Part shown: positions 14,501 to 25,788 of the stretch, piece by piece | Position numbering within the stretch: position 1 is the stretch's first letter | How the letters are laid out: the number at the start of each line of letters is the position of its first letter | Assembly (NCBI GenBank): GCA_028622995.1 | Contig: JAJQJQ010000056.1 | Location: forward strand, 1,302,001 to 1,366,000 | Direction: 5' to 3' | DNA: 64,000 bases | From: Panagrolaimus kolymaensis | Lineage: Eukaryota; Nematoda; Chromadorea; Rhabditida; Panagrolaimidae | Notes under the pieces: generated by a model | Told to the model about the DNA's origin: nothing | What the model saw: only the letters and a program-made list of their open reading frames with translations | Databases searched by the model: none | Translations under genes and position numbers: made by a program

Positions 14501-15523
14501 GCTGTTGTCTATGTCAAAGTTATTAAAAATCAAAAAAGAAACAAAGTTGCAAAAATGTAAAAATATTAACATAAAACCATAAATTTTTTGTTTTAAAAAA
14601 GTTCTCAAAAAATAAATATTTTTGTCAGAAAGAAAGTTCTTTTTTCTTTATTTTTTCCAGTTAAGCAACGACGACATTAGTAATAATATCTAAACTTAGT
14701 GTTTGGAATGATAGAGAAATAAAAAAAATAGAAAAATACTCCATTGAGAATACTTGCCTATGCTTTATTCAAATCTCAGGAGAATAGACGAGCGCGAGCA
14801 GAAATAAAAAATAATTGAAAGTTGTTCTCTTTCTTCTCCACATTTTTTTAAAAGTCTCAAATACAAAATAAAACACTGACTATTTTGATGAAAAGTGGAA
14901 AAAGAAAGAAAAAAGTTTCCAAAAAAAAATTTATACTTATAAAACTCCTTTTTAGCTAAGCTTATAAAAAACATCGATGCTTGTTGCGGCAACACATTTT
15001 CTTCTTCAAATGGCCATTAGGTTTAGTGCAAATAATTCAGAAAAGGGGATACAAATAAAAAAGTGGAATGAGTATACTACATTTTTTTGGTAAGCTTTGT
15101 TCAATGAAAAAAACTCGACGAAAATGAGTAGAAAAAATGAATGGAAATGAAAATGTCCATTTTTGTTTTTGTTGTTTTTCCTTTTTTGAGTTGGACGTGG
15201 AAGCCTTGTTTAGAAATGAATGAAAAAAAGACCTCCTTGCATGTGTGAATGATATTGTTGTTAAAGAATTAGTCAAATAACATGCCAAGCCAAATAGGAG
15301 TGAAAATACTTACACTATTTCCATCATTACTTGAGTTACCAGTATTGACACGTTTTCTACTAATTGATTGTCGTCGATTCGCAAGCGATTGTCGTCTAAC
15401 CATGGACCTTCAAAAGAAAAAACATTAAAACATATAAAGTAAATATTATTACCTTCTTTTATCATCAAATTTGGATAATGATTGAAATGAGCGAAGCTCT
15501 TTTGCAACCGGTTCTTGCAGCAT
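5522..15523 (-). CDS. cca-1: T-type (Cav3) voltage-gated calcium channel alpha-1 subunit (cca-1-like)
   Basis: Exons read on the minus strand: 15523-15453, 15407-15314, 12446-12145, 11874-11640, 11584-11493, 11442-11212, 11155-11072, 11015-10908, 10860-9577, then 9449-9320 or 9186-9033, 8956-6652, 6601-6330, 6273-6004, 5951-5590, 5537-5522. All join in frame, giving 1951 or 1959 residues. Four six-helix repeats are visible with Arg-rich S4 helices such as [18 protein letters not shown]. The selectivity-filter residues are Glu (SLEGW, about 464), Glu (TQEDW, about 890), Asp (SSKDGW, about 1426) and Asp (TGDNW, about 1737). This EEDD set, and the I-II linker without a beta-subunit site, mark the low-voltage-activated class. 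The I-II linker starts with the basic helix typical of the Cav3 gating brake. It should conduct calcium in excitable cells. Intron 2 is about 2.9 kb. The last tiny exon is the least certain part; another acceptor near 5328 would end the protein differently. Confidence 0.94.
9033..9186 (-). other. cca-1: alternative cca-1 exon 10a: cysteine-rich domain II turret
   Basis: Encodes the end of domain II S5 and the turret before the pore ([10 protein letters not shown], then [20 protein letters not shown], ending TVFQ). It starts with the same CATCCTTGGAATG as exon 10b and has the same phases, phase 2 in and phase 0 out. It carries five cysteines and is 8 residues longer than 10b. Its donor (GTGTTG) is weaker than that of 10b, and only 76 bp separate it from exon 11. 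The length of 154 nt (1 mod 3) means that including both copies, or neither, shifts the frame. Confidence 0.88.
9320..9449 (-). other. cca-1: alternative cca-1 exon 10b: vertebrate-like domain II turret
   Basis: Encodes [20 protein letters not shown], a short middle, and [16 protein letters not shown], close to the single turret of vertebrate Cav3 channels. It has three cysteines. The length is 130 nt (1 mod 3), with acceptor TTTTTCAG and a strong GTAAGT donor. It lies upstream of exon 10a in the transcript, 133 bp away, and replaces it without changing frame. Confidence 0.88.
12447..15313 (-). other. cca-1 intron 2 (2.87 kb)
   Basis: Long intron between the second exon (ends 15314) and the third (starts 12446). 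It is strongly A-rich on the plus strand, so T-rich on the sense strand. I see no extra exon with a supported frame. Hydrophobic open frames here come from the T-rich sense strand and are not proteins. Confidence 0.6.
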
Positions 15524-18500
15524 TTTTTAAATTTTATTTAAATAAACTTGGTTAAAATTCAAAAAAGTTAATATAAATCAAATGTTGAAATATGAAATAA
15601 TTGAACGCGTTTTGACGCGTTTATGAAAACGCTGAGTCATATGTTAAAATAATAATATTTGGCACCAATCGATGATAATAAATCAGCGGTGGCGCCTTGG
15701 TCCATTCGGCAATCGTCTTGATGGCTTATAAACCGTCAAGAAACTAATAATAATTTAATTAAATTAAGTCTAAAAAATTAATACAAAAATTACCAAAATT
15801 ATAAAAAGCTAAAAAAACGAAACTATAAAATTAAAGTATAAACACGCGCATTAAAAAAGTTAGTAATGACTAACAAAAAAGTTCAAACAAAAATCATTTT
15901 TTTGTTTTAAAATTATTAACCTTTAAATAAAAATAAGCAATTGACAAGATTTTTTGGTGAATTTCAATAATTTTTAAAATAGTTTTAAAGGAATAACTAA
16001 TTAATTAATATTCCATGTTTTTTTACATGATAAAATTTCGCCAACTTATTTAACATCTTTAAAGAAATAAAAAAAAGTATCTCTCCTTAATGTTATTTTT
16101 GTGGTTGTTTGTTGTTTTTAAACTTGAACAGGAAGGAAATCACGGACGCGGAGGGGAGAGACAAGCAAGCAAAAGAGTAAGCAAGTAAGCAGACGATGGT
16201 GACAGATCGGATTACAAACTTACGAACAACTAAAAACAAGAGTCTTAATGTTTTTTTTTGTTCGTTGAAAAAATTCCTCTAATTTTTTCTTGTTTCATTA
16301 ATGCTCGTAGATTTATTTGCTAATTAAGGCTAGTCGGATTTTAAAAATAAGGCGGTAATTACAAAAGAAAAAAGAAGGAAAAAATAATAACAAAGTTGTC
16401 AAGCAAAAAATGGCTTTTTAAAAAAAAGGAAGCATTGATTCATTTTTTTCCTTTCATCTATTTTTAAACATATCTATCACATCACTTTTTTCTTCTCGCT
16501 CTATTTTAAGGTTTCTTACATTTTTTTAAACTTAAAAGCAAAGCTATGGCAGCGGCAGAAAACAACTCAATCGAACGAGCACTGAGATGCGCAAAAGTAA
16601 AAAAAAGTTATGAGTTTGCCGCAAGTAAGTAAGTGCCAAGGCATTTTTTTTTCTTCTTCTAACTCGAGAGACATCGACGGCGGAATTGAAAGCAGGAGTT
16701 ACATATCTTCTTCCGCTTCTATGAAGTTTAAAAGAAACAAAATAGCTTGACCATGCAAAAAAAAAGTAAGAAAGAAACAAGCATAAAAAAAAATTGAATG
16801 CTTGCGCAAATTGAATCCGCTACTGCTTTTTTGACGGCATAATTGAGACTCAAATACACATCGACGAAGTTGTGTTTCTTTCAAAAATGCAAAATCCTCA
16901 AAAAAAATGGGAAAGGAATTCGCCTACTCTTTTTACAAAAAGTTAGCGGTAAATGTTTTTAATATGCTTTTTATAGAATAAAAAAAAAGAAAAAAAGGCG
17001 ATCAAGTTTTTAAGAAAAAAGGAAGAATATGAAAAAAGTTTCGTCAAAAAAAGAAACGTTGTTTTTTTGTTTCGTATTTTTTTCTTGACTCTTTTTTCTT
17101 ACAAAATCTCGAAACAGTAGCAGTTTTTCTTTTTTCATATATTCGCCTTTGCTTTTTTTTATAAAGGCAAGCCATAATTTTATCTTTTTAGACATGAATG
17201 TCACCAAAAATGTCATTATTACTTTCTCTTATTTATTTTTTTGTTTGTGTCGTAACTTTTCATCAAAAAATAAAATAAAAAAATGCTTGACTTCTTGATT
17301 CTTCTAAGAGCATTTTTTTAAATATAACCTTCGAAGGCGACATTGACAGGCAAAAAAAGAATATAGGCAAAAGTGAAAAAAAGAGTAAAGATGATTTTCT
17401 TATTATTATTAAAAAAATATTATCCTTGAAAAACATTAAGCAACATAAGAGTGAGAAAAAATAAATAAAGGGTAAACAAAAAATATTAAAAATATTTGAC
17501 ATCCTTTTTTAGGAAGAAGTACTACACTTTTTTTTATTTTATCCTCCATGAATGAGAGAAGTAAAAAAAGGTGTTGTTAGTCAATCATCATTTTTTTGTC
17601 TTGTGTCGTCACAAAAATAATAATAATCAATTAATAAAAAAAGAAAAAGAAAAAAGCTGAAGATGAAATGTAAACAATGTATTTTAATTATAAAATAAAA
17701 AAGGAAGGTGCTTCAAAAATAAATTTTATTTTACACATTTTGAAAAAAAAGGAAGAAAACAAAAACGATGGCAGCAGTTTTGTTCAATGAGGCAAAAAGT
17801 CGTCGTCAAAGCTTTTTTTTTTCAATTTATGTCCTCATTTTTTTGTTTGGAAGCAAATAATAATATATATAGTTTCTCCCAAAAATAAAATATAAAAAAG
17901 TACTTTTATGTGAGCAAACAAATATTCAAATAATGATAGTTAGCTTTGGAGAATTTTAAAAGTAATTAGTTTTTTACTTCTTCAAAAAAAGCTCATAAGT
18001 ATCAGAGCAGCTAATATCAGCGTTAAGTAGCTTGGAAATGATGAGTAAATCTTTAGTGGAATTTTTAGAATAAAATAAAAAAACATTCGAAGCGTAGTGG
18101 AACGCTTCAATTGTATTTATTTTTTGCGTCAAAAGAAGCCAAAAAATTTTTAGGAAGTAAAAAAATAAACACGAAAAAAAGTTGTTGAATTGGGAAGAAA
18201 AAAAACGAATAAAGCAAAGATGTTTTTTCTTTTTTCCTTCACCATCCGAAAGCACATAACTTTTTGACATTTGCCGCGCCGGTGGCACACAAAGATGCCA
18301 GCAATGAAAGCCAAGGAAATAAAGAACAAGGAAGGCAAGAATGGCGGCGGCGCAAGTCCATAGCTTTTTTTGTTATCTCTCAAAAGAAAAAAAAGTCCGC
18401 TCACTTCTTCTTCAATAACGACGGTGGGCATAAACGTGCTCAAATTTCAGAAAAGAAAAAGAAGAAAGAGACTTACTTACTTTGTCTGATGCTTGGTGAC

Positions 18501-21183
18501 TATGAAAAAAAAAACAAAGAAAAAAATATATTAAAAACATTTGATAGAGAAAAAAATCTTAAAGGAAAAAATAATGGAAGTGGATAAAGTCCAAAACCCA
18601 ATAACTTCAATTAATGAGGAGAAAAAAAACTTTAAAGAATTAGAAAAATTTTAACGATTGCTTCAACATTTAAGCAAAGAAAAAAATCAGCGAGCTTTAA
18701 AATAACTGCTGCTCGTTTTAGAAAAAAACTTCCTGAAAAGATTTGACTGCTGTTTTTTTTGACAAAGAAATATGAGGAAAATGTGTTTTCAGGTGTGTAA
18801 AACAACAACTTGTTCATGTAAAAGAAAAAGTTTAAAAATAACAAAAATTTAAAAATAAATCCAAATCGCAAAAAAAAAGTTAAAAGCAAACGATAAAAAT
18901 GAGGATAAGCCAAACCCTCAACAATAGCCAGCATATTCTTTTCGGCAGCTCGACTTTTTTAAATCAATTGAAAGATAAAAAAAAGCTATAAAGCAAGCTT
19001 CTTTTTTGCCAAAAACCAACGATGAGAAAAAATATTTTAGAAGATGAAAAATTGTTATCATCGAGAAAAAAATATGGAATAAAGAATGGATAGAGGAGAT
19101 AAATTTTTTGAAACAATCGTCACTATCACGCAATAGAGTCATTTTTTTAGTTTGCTTTGGTATTAGACAAGGAAGGGATAAAATGGCATACAATGAATCG
19201 AATCGAAAGTGAGAGCAGCGTGTATAAACGCTCTCGTGGGAATATATATAAAAGAAAAGGAGTAACAAAATGGCAAAAAAAAAACAAAGAACCCCGTAAA
19301 AATGGATATATATTTTTTTCTTGTTTTGTTTTTACATTGTCTAAAAGAGCTAAACGAGAAATATATAAAAGAATGAAAGAAAACACATGTCTCTTTGGCA
19401 ATTCTAAATGCCTGCGGCCAGCAGCAGCTATAACAATAAAAATGCATTAAAAAGTCAGTAAGTCAATGAGACAAAGCAATGAAAGTCAAAGGTTTTTTTC
19501 GAATCAATTAATCAAAAACAAATTATGTACACGATGAAAAAAAGAGAAATAAAATACAGACAAAAAGGCACTCGTTTTTTTAATGGTTTCTAAAAAATAA
19601 ATTTTGAAGAAAGAGATTTTTTTAAATTCTCTTCTTTTTTCTATGAAACTCAAAAAATAAAAAAGTAAGTTGTCAAAAGAAGTAAAGCTTTTTTTCTTAT
19701 CGAATGAATGAATATAACATGATTAGAGGTTGTTGAGTTTTTTTTCCATTTATGGCTATTTTTTGCTGCTTCACCAAAAGTTTTTTTCTTTCTTTCTTTT
19801 TTAAGAATTGAAAAAAGTCGGCAAAATTTTTACGTGTTTATTAAACTCAAGAAGCAATTTTTAAATAATATCATTTTGTCTACTAAATTTTTGTTTTTGC
19901 AAAGCTTCCTTCATTGAAAAAAAACTCAATAAAATAATATAAAAAATGCAACAATTTTTTTCTTTGCAATCAACATTTTGCAGAAGCAACAAACAAATAT
20001 CTATGGAATTTTATGACATAATTAACCACTTAACGAAAATATCTTAGCACTTTTATTATTCCTTTATTACAAATCGCTCGCCACCCAGCAGCAAACAATA
20101 TTTGCTTTAATTTTTTTTGAGGAAGCAATTTAGATACATCTTATACCATCATATATCGTTTTCACTTAAAATTGAAAAAAAGAAGGGAAGATTTCAATAT
20201 GTCGTCGACGTCTAGTGAGATAATAAACTCTTACTTTTTTACTTTTTGCGCTTTATTGCTAAACACTTGAAACATTAAAACGGCATCTTTTTTGCTTCAA
20301 GTATCGAGACTTGGAGGTTATGGTTTTTGGTTTTTGGTTTAACAAGTTTCCTAAAGAAGAAAAAACTGGAAGTATAAAAAATATGGCAGGTAAAAAGTAT
20401 CTCTTTCCCATAAAAATTTTTGCTTCCATTTTTCGAAAGACAAATAACGTTTCTATTTTTGAGGTTAAAAATGAACCGAACCACTTTTGTAAACCAAATT
20501 CAATGCCCCCTTTTTTTCCACTTTTCAATCTTTTAAGAAAAAGGTTCTTAACCATGTCTAGCTTTTGTTGTTTGGGCAAATAAAGCGTCAAGAAAAATCG
20601 TTTAAAACATTTTTTCTTTGACCATTGTTTTAAATAATAAATGGTTTTTTTTTCTTTAACTACAAAAAACGATAAACAGGAAAATTTTAAATGAGTCTAA
20701 AAAGGGCAATAATAATGACAAAAAAGGAATGTGGAATATAAAAATTTTGGTTTTAAAAAATAGTTAAAAGAAAGATTTTTGTTTCGTTAAAACACTTTTT
20801 CAAGTCATCAAAAAAAGATTGTAAGAAACTTTTAATAAAAAAAACAAAACAAAGTTGTCCTGGATTTTTTTTTTTGGAAAAAATGTTATAATAAGTTTAA
20901 GTTTTAAAAAATATTGCATTAAGTATAGGAGGCTTGATAAAAAACATTTCCTTTTGTTTTTAAAACAAAATAGTGAAATAAAAATTATTTGTCTGAGGAA
21001 ACAAACCTACTTAAAGTTTAAAGTGCTAGAAGTTTTTTTAGTTTAGTTATGAAAGAAAATAAGTGAATTTCAAGAATAGAATGTTGTTGTAGCTTTAAAA
21101 AAACGTTAAGTGAAATCCTTTTTTTAATGTACACATTAGTTTTTTTCAAACTATAAAAAAAATGGAGTTCGCTTTTTTATATT
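15524..21183. other. non-coding region upstream of cca-1
   Basis: About 5.7 kb without a credible gene on either strand; open frames are homopolymer-driven. From about 16.9 to 19.4 kb the plus strand is A-rich in the same sense as cca-1 intron 2. This would fit a long 5' UTR intron of cca-1, but that is only inference. Confidence 0.45.
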
Positions 21184-21809
21184 TAGGGATGGGCACCGTT
21201 TTTTTCAAAATTGACAGAATTTTTTGGTTTCTATCTCAAAAGATACGTTAGCTCATTTGAAATAACTTTTGAATTAATGAAAAATCGAAAGTCAATTAAA
21301 AAATAAGCTAAAGATACGATTGAAATATTAAAAAATCAAATTTTTTTCGTCCAGGTGACACTTTTGCATCACTTCATCAAAGGCGCTTTTCCCTTTTGAC
21401 GCAGAATGCCACTAGTTTTTTTATATCAAAAAAGCATTTTTTCAAGGATTTTTACGTTACGATATTGGTTTTTCTTTAAAATGAATGGGTTTGCGAAGTT
21501 CTGCGAAGTTGTAATTTTTACTGTATTTATAAAATTGAATTCTCTATCCGATGGTATAAGTAGCTTGTCAAAAGGGAGCTGAGGTTGGGGTCAACGAGCC
21601 AAAAATGTATGTATCTTGCAACTTTGAAGCAACAACGTATTTTAGCGCTACATATTTAAAATCAGCGTTAAAAATTACATATTATAGTCATGAGGAAATA
21701 AATAATAAAACTAATAAAAAAATTCTACCGTCACCCGCTTGAAAAAAAAGAGATGGACGAAAAAAAAGGCAGGGAACACTAACGTTTTTGAAGCTCTTGC
21801 CCATCCCTA
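21184..21809. mobile_element. hAT-type non-autonomous element (MITE), 626 bp
   Basis: The left end begins TAGGGATGGGCA at 21184, and the right end finishes with its exact reverse complement at 21809. The 8 bases outside each end are identical (TTTATATT at 21176-21183 and at 21810-21817), a perfect 8-bp target-site duplication. The (T/C)AGGG-type 12-bp terminal inverted repeat and 8-bp duplication are diagnostic of hAT elements. The interior has no long open frame, so it must have been moved by a transposase made elsewhere. The intact duplication suggests a fairly recent insertion. Confidence 0.9.
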
Positions 21810-23132
21810 TTTATATTTGCAAAAAATAGAAAAAAATAAATAAGGAGAGAGCTTTTTTGTGTGAAGGAGGTGTCTCAAAAAAAAGAAGGAGAAGCTTGCA
21901 AACGGAGAGATAAGCGCCAGGCCACGTTTGATGGCAGGCATATGTGCTCCCAGGGTGCTGCCTTTTAACTTTTAGGCATTCCAAAAAAAAATAATGGACG
22001 AACGTGTTTCGAGCGATGACTTCCGATAAACGCGTTCAAGTCAAAAACCACAACAACAAAAAAGATATTGAGTGAGTTTTGGGACTTTCGAAGATTTTTG
22101 TGTTGGAAAAGCATATTTTTTCCTTGAAAAAAAAAGAAGAATAGTTTAGTAGTGTTCAAACTTCGAAGATGACAACACCATTGGGACTCATTTGGAGCCA
22201 TAACTATTCATTATAAAACATGAATAATGGCTGACTTCATTTTTATGAGCCAAAAAATTTAAAAGAAGAATAAAAAAAAGATACATCGAAACTGTTTAAA
22301 ATCACAAAAAAAAAGTTATAGGCCCAAGATGAAAAAATATCAAAAAGTCGGAAATGCTTAGAAAAAAGTAAGTCTTGCTGCTTCGACTTGTGAAGTATCC
22401 ACTTCATATCGAAACTTTTTTTTGCTTTTGTCGACGATTACTTTGAAAATGTCGTCAAGAGTGCTCTTCAAAATTGTTTTAAGTTTTGAGGAAGATTGCA
22501 ATATTACTCCCTCAAAAAATCATCAAAATTACTAAAAATTTATTGACTCAAATCAAAGAGCAAGGATTTTCTGAGGTCCTTGGAAGCAAGCATCGGAAAA
22601 TAAAGAAATTATGAAATTTGGAGATTGAAGAAGCTTGAATGTAAAACGATTTAATATTTGTATTATAGCTAAAACACAATTTAACAATTCCCAGACATTT
22701 TGATGCATCAATGCTTAAAATTAAGTCTTTGATATAAGTATAAATAGATTAGCTAGTTTTTTGCCATATATTCAGTGATAAATAAAAAAAGAAAGAAACA
22801 TAACTTATGGGTTTTTTGATTCTCTTTTTTAGCAATAGAAGCTTACTTTGATTTAAAAAGAAGTCGATTTGGCATTTTTTCAACATTTTCTTGGCATTAT
22901 ACCTTTTTTATTTATATCCAAAGAGAAGATGTCAAGTATTAGCCTATCGGGTAATCTTTCATAGGTATTAAATCATTCAATAATACTTTGTATATTTGGG
23001 GTTTTGGGAAGAAGAAAACAGCAAAACCAATTTTATAAGATTTGATATTTATATTCATTCTGCTGTATATAATTTTTTTATTGTGACATTTTTCATAAAA
23101 ATATTAAAAAGGAAAAGAAAGTTCATATATAA
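21810..23132. other. intergenic region before the F-box-like gene
   Basis: Apart from the target-site duplication copy at 21810-21817, I see no gene or repeat. The segment should include the promoter of the F-box-like gene. No recognisable motif stands out. Confidence 0.4.
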
Positions 23133-23984
23133 ATGGATACTTCTGCTATGAATATTGATTCCAATTATTCCTTTGAATATCCTTGTCGCCAATATTTTTC
23201 GCTGCCATTCAATTTAATTTGTTTTCTTGCTGAACGTCCATCTCGAATCAAGGGATATCAAAAGCTTCAACAAACATGCAAATATTTCTTCGCAAAAAAG
23301 AAAATTATTATCGTTGAAGAAAAAGTATGGTATTGGAAAGATAAAAGTTTGTTTATTAACCTCCGAAATCAAAGAGGTTCACGACGGATAAATTTGCCAT
23401 TAAACAAAAATTTCACATATTGGTTACCAAATATTTTTATAGCTCATTCTCTTCCTGTCAAACATATTTATCGCAGTCAACTAAAAGGCGTGGCTTATAT
23501 AAATCTAACTATACAATCAAATGAATTATTATTAATCAAAAAACGAGCATTCACACATTTATATTTTATTGAAATGAATTTAACTGAAAATAACAATCTT
23601 TTATGGACCTCAGTATTAAATTTACTTTCAAAAGCAAGAAAGCTTGAAACTTTTATTTATGGTAAAAGACGTGAAATTGTTTCTCCTGAAATGCTTAAAG
23701 AATTGAGTTTAGTCAAAATGAAAAGCAAGCTTAAGAAATGCCAATTTTATTTTGGTGGAATCGCTGAAAATGCAAATGTTTCACATTTCTCTGATTTTAT
23801 CAAACAAAATGCTGCGTCATCTGCCATAATCGAAATTAATTTTTTTGGAGGTGTTTCAAAAAATATTTTATATTCTTTAAAAACTTCAAATGACGACGTG
23901 CTTAAAAAATGGATACCAATCAATGAAGCACCTAGTGTCATTACAAACATTATTTTAAATAATAATTTTATTTTATATCTGTAA
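23133..23984 (+). CDS. F-box-like protein, nematode family
   Basis: A single uninterrupted frame of 283 residues starting at the first ATG. An AATAAA signal lies 13 bp after the stop. Residues about 20-60 (SLPFNLICFLAERPS, QKLQQTCKYFFAK) resemble an F-box: a Leu-Pro start, hydrophobic helices and a Cys-Lys-Phe segment. They look like F-box-like proteins that are numerous in tylenchid and related nematodes. The rest has alternating hydrophobic positions but no recognised repeat. If the assignment holds, it would link substrates to an SCF ubiquitin ligase through SKP1. The lack of introns is unlike the other genes here and could mean a young or retroposed copy. The gene is well supported; the family name is moderate. 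Confidence 0.75.
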   Translation: MDTSAMNIDSNYSFEYPCRQYFSLPFNLICFLAERPSRIKGYQKLQQTCKYFFAKKKIIIVEEKVWYWKDKSLFINLRNQRGSRRINLPLNKNFTYWLPNIFIAHSLPVKHIYRSQLKGVAYINLTIQSNELLLIKKRAFTHLYFIEMNLTENNNLLWTSVLNLLSKARKLETFIYGKRREIVSPEMLKELSLVKMKSKLKKCQFYFGGIAENANVSHFSDFIKQNAASSAIIEINFFGGVSKNILYSLKTSNDDVLKKWIPINEAPSVITNIILNNNFILYL

Positions 23985-23997
23985 ACAAAAAAAGTGA

Positions 23998-24003
23998 AAT
24001 AAA
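23998..24003 (+). terminator. poly(A) signal of the F-box-like gene
   Basis: AATAAA starting 14 bases after the last base of the stop codon, the only canonical signal close to this gene. Confidence 0.6.
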
Positions 24004-24980
24004 TATAAAGGAATTAAAAAGTTTAACAGCAAGTAAAAAAGATTTAAGACAAACTTAACGCCATGATGTTCAAAAATTTTATTGACATCCTGTAGAATTA
24101 CCAATAACTATAATTAATTTTTTTATGTTTTGTTAAAAGCTTTTTATCAAAATTCACATTTTTTTCCGTCATGAATCACATTTTGTATTTTTTATATTTT
24201 TCTGCTCACCAACCAAGCTTTGCACTTTCGATCTGATGTCTGGGAATCAATTATGAAGAGTAATAAAAGGTATTTATTTTTTATTATGAATCACGTTTCT
24301 ATCGCTTTTAAAAAAATCATTTACCGAGTATTGGCATTGCATTTATTTTCAAATCTTTTAAACGATGCTTTACTCACTGAGTTTTATTATATTTTTTTTC
24401 GTGAAAATAACCTTCACTTCACTCTTCGTTTTATTTTCAGCTAATGCATGTTTTTTAGTTATTTGTAGATAGACTGTTTTATTTTTGCTTCTCTATTTTA
24501 AACCATAATTTAAGAAACATTAAATTGATTTCACTTAGCTTAAATATTAAAACATCTTTTTAAACTATCCAATACAAATTTCTTATTTAAAGGCGTTATT
24601 ATTTGGAAAATCACTTTTTTTAAATTTCATTTCTTTATTAAATGCATTTCAACTAAAAAAGTCCCTCTATATTTTTTTTTGAATGTATTTTCTTGAGAAA
24701 AAACTCTTTTGATTTTTATTATTTTTCTTGGCCCTGCACCAACATAAAAAAATCATATGTTTACAAATAAGCTTTTTTCCATTTTTATGTTAATTGAATG
24801 CTTATTAATATTCTTTTGAAAATAAAATGAGATTTTTATTTTTTCTCGGGATCATACCTTTTTATTTGAGTCACAACCATTTTTTTCTTGCTTTAGTTAA
24901 AAATAATATTTGTTGTTGTTAAAATACATTCTCTTTTGATTTGAAAAAATAAACTCTGACCTGTTTTTTAAATCGTTTTA

Positions 24981-24987
24981 TATTTAG
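24981..24987 (+). promoter_or_regulatory. candidate trans-splice acceptor of the small orphan gene
   Basis: TTATATTTAG ends at 24987 and is followed by a 39-base leader with no upstream ATG before the ATG at 25027. This is consistent with spliced-leader addition, but unproven. Confidence 0.4.
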
Positions 24988-25026
24988 AGCTAGCTTATTC
25001 ACTTTCTAAAAATAATTGGTTGAATC

Positions 25027-25788
25027 ATGGAAAATGATGGGAATAATTCTTTTGAGCATCGTAAGTTTCATTATTTATTTCTCTTTTTTAAAGGATTTAT
25101 TTATTTCAGGAGATTTAAATAAAAATCAAGAAGTCCCACATTCACCATTTACACCCGAACCTCATCAAACTCAAAAAACCTCCTCCATTCCTGAACCTAT
25201 TCATATTTCAGATACACCTGATATTTTTGAAAATTCTTCAATTCCTCATCCATTATCTCCAATCTCTGAAACTCCTGGTGCTCATTATTCCGCCAAAGAC
25301 GCCAAAGCAAATGGCAGTTTTGATTTTGTTGATATGTCTGCTGATGAAGAAGATGCCAAAACTGTTCTCGAAGCACCTAAACTCGATTCTTCTGCTTTTA
25401 CGAATCGTGAAGATCATCTATATGACCATGTTGGGGGCGAAAATGCTTATGGTTTAGCTGTTGTTGATCTTCCATTACCTAACAACCTCCTCGTTGAACC
25501 TTCCGATACTTCAAGCCTCAACTCATCTTCTTCAAAACGCAGTAATGGACCATTAAAACGAGCCAAAAGTGCTATTACCAAATTTTTTGGCATTAAAGGT
25601 TAAAAATAATTTAATGCATTTTTATAATTTTAAAAATGTACGAATGCCTTTCATTTTTAGGAGGGCGCAAAGGCTCTTATGATCTTGGAAAAGACCGAAA
25701 ACGCTCTGATAGCGCAACTCCCGTAATCAACAATGACAATGTCGAACAAAATGGCGAACCCAGCACTTTCCCTAATGAAAATAATTAA
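25027..25788 (+). CDS. unrecognised Ser/Pro-rich, partly acidic protein
   Basis: Exons 25027-25060, 25110-25598 and 25661-25788 join in frame to give 216 residues starting MENDGNNSFEHRDLNKNQ. Splice sites are good: GTAAGT with TTTCAG for intron 1, and GTTAAA with TTTTTAG for intron 2. The middle is rich in Ser, Pro, Glu and Thr. Near the end of exon 2 lies a basic patch (KRSNGPLKRAKSAITKFFG), and the exon 3 part is basic then polar. I recognise no domain. If the 49-bp first intron is not removed, a frame from the ATG at 25034 runs straight through and adds a hydrophobic N-terminal segment (IILLSIVSFIIYFSFL), giving a possible membrane-anchored form of 230 residues. An AATAAA lies 15 bases after the stop. 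Confidence 0.75.

Larger units (their letters stand above)
23985..25026. other. intergenic region between the F-box-like gene and the small orphan gene
   Basis: About 1 kb, T-rich on the plus strand. It contains only short spurious open frames. It ends with the acceptor-like TATTTAG at 24981-24987, about 40 bases before the next start codon. Confidence 0.45.
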
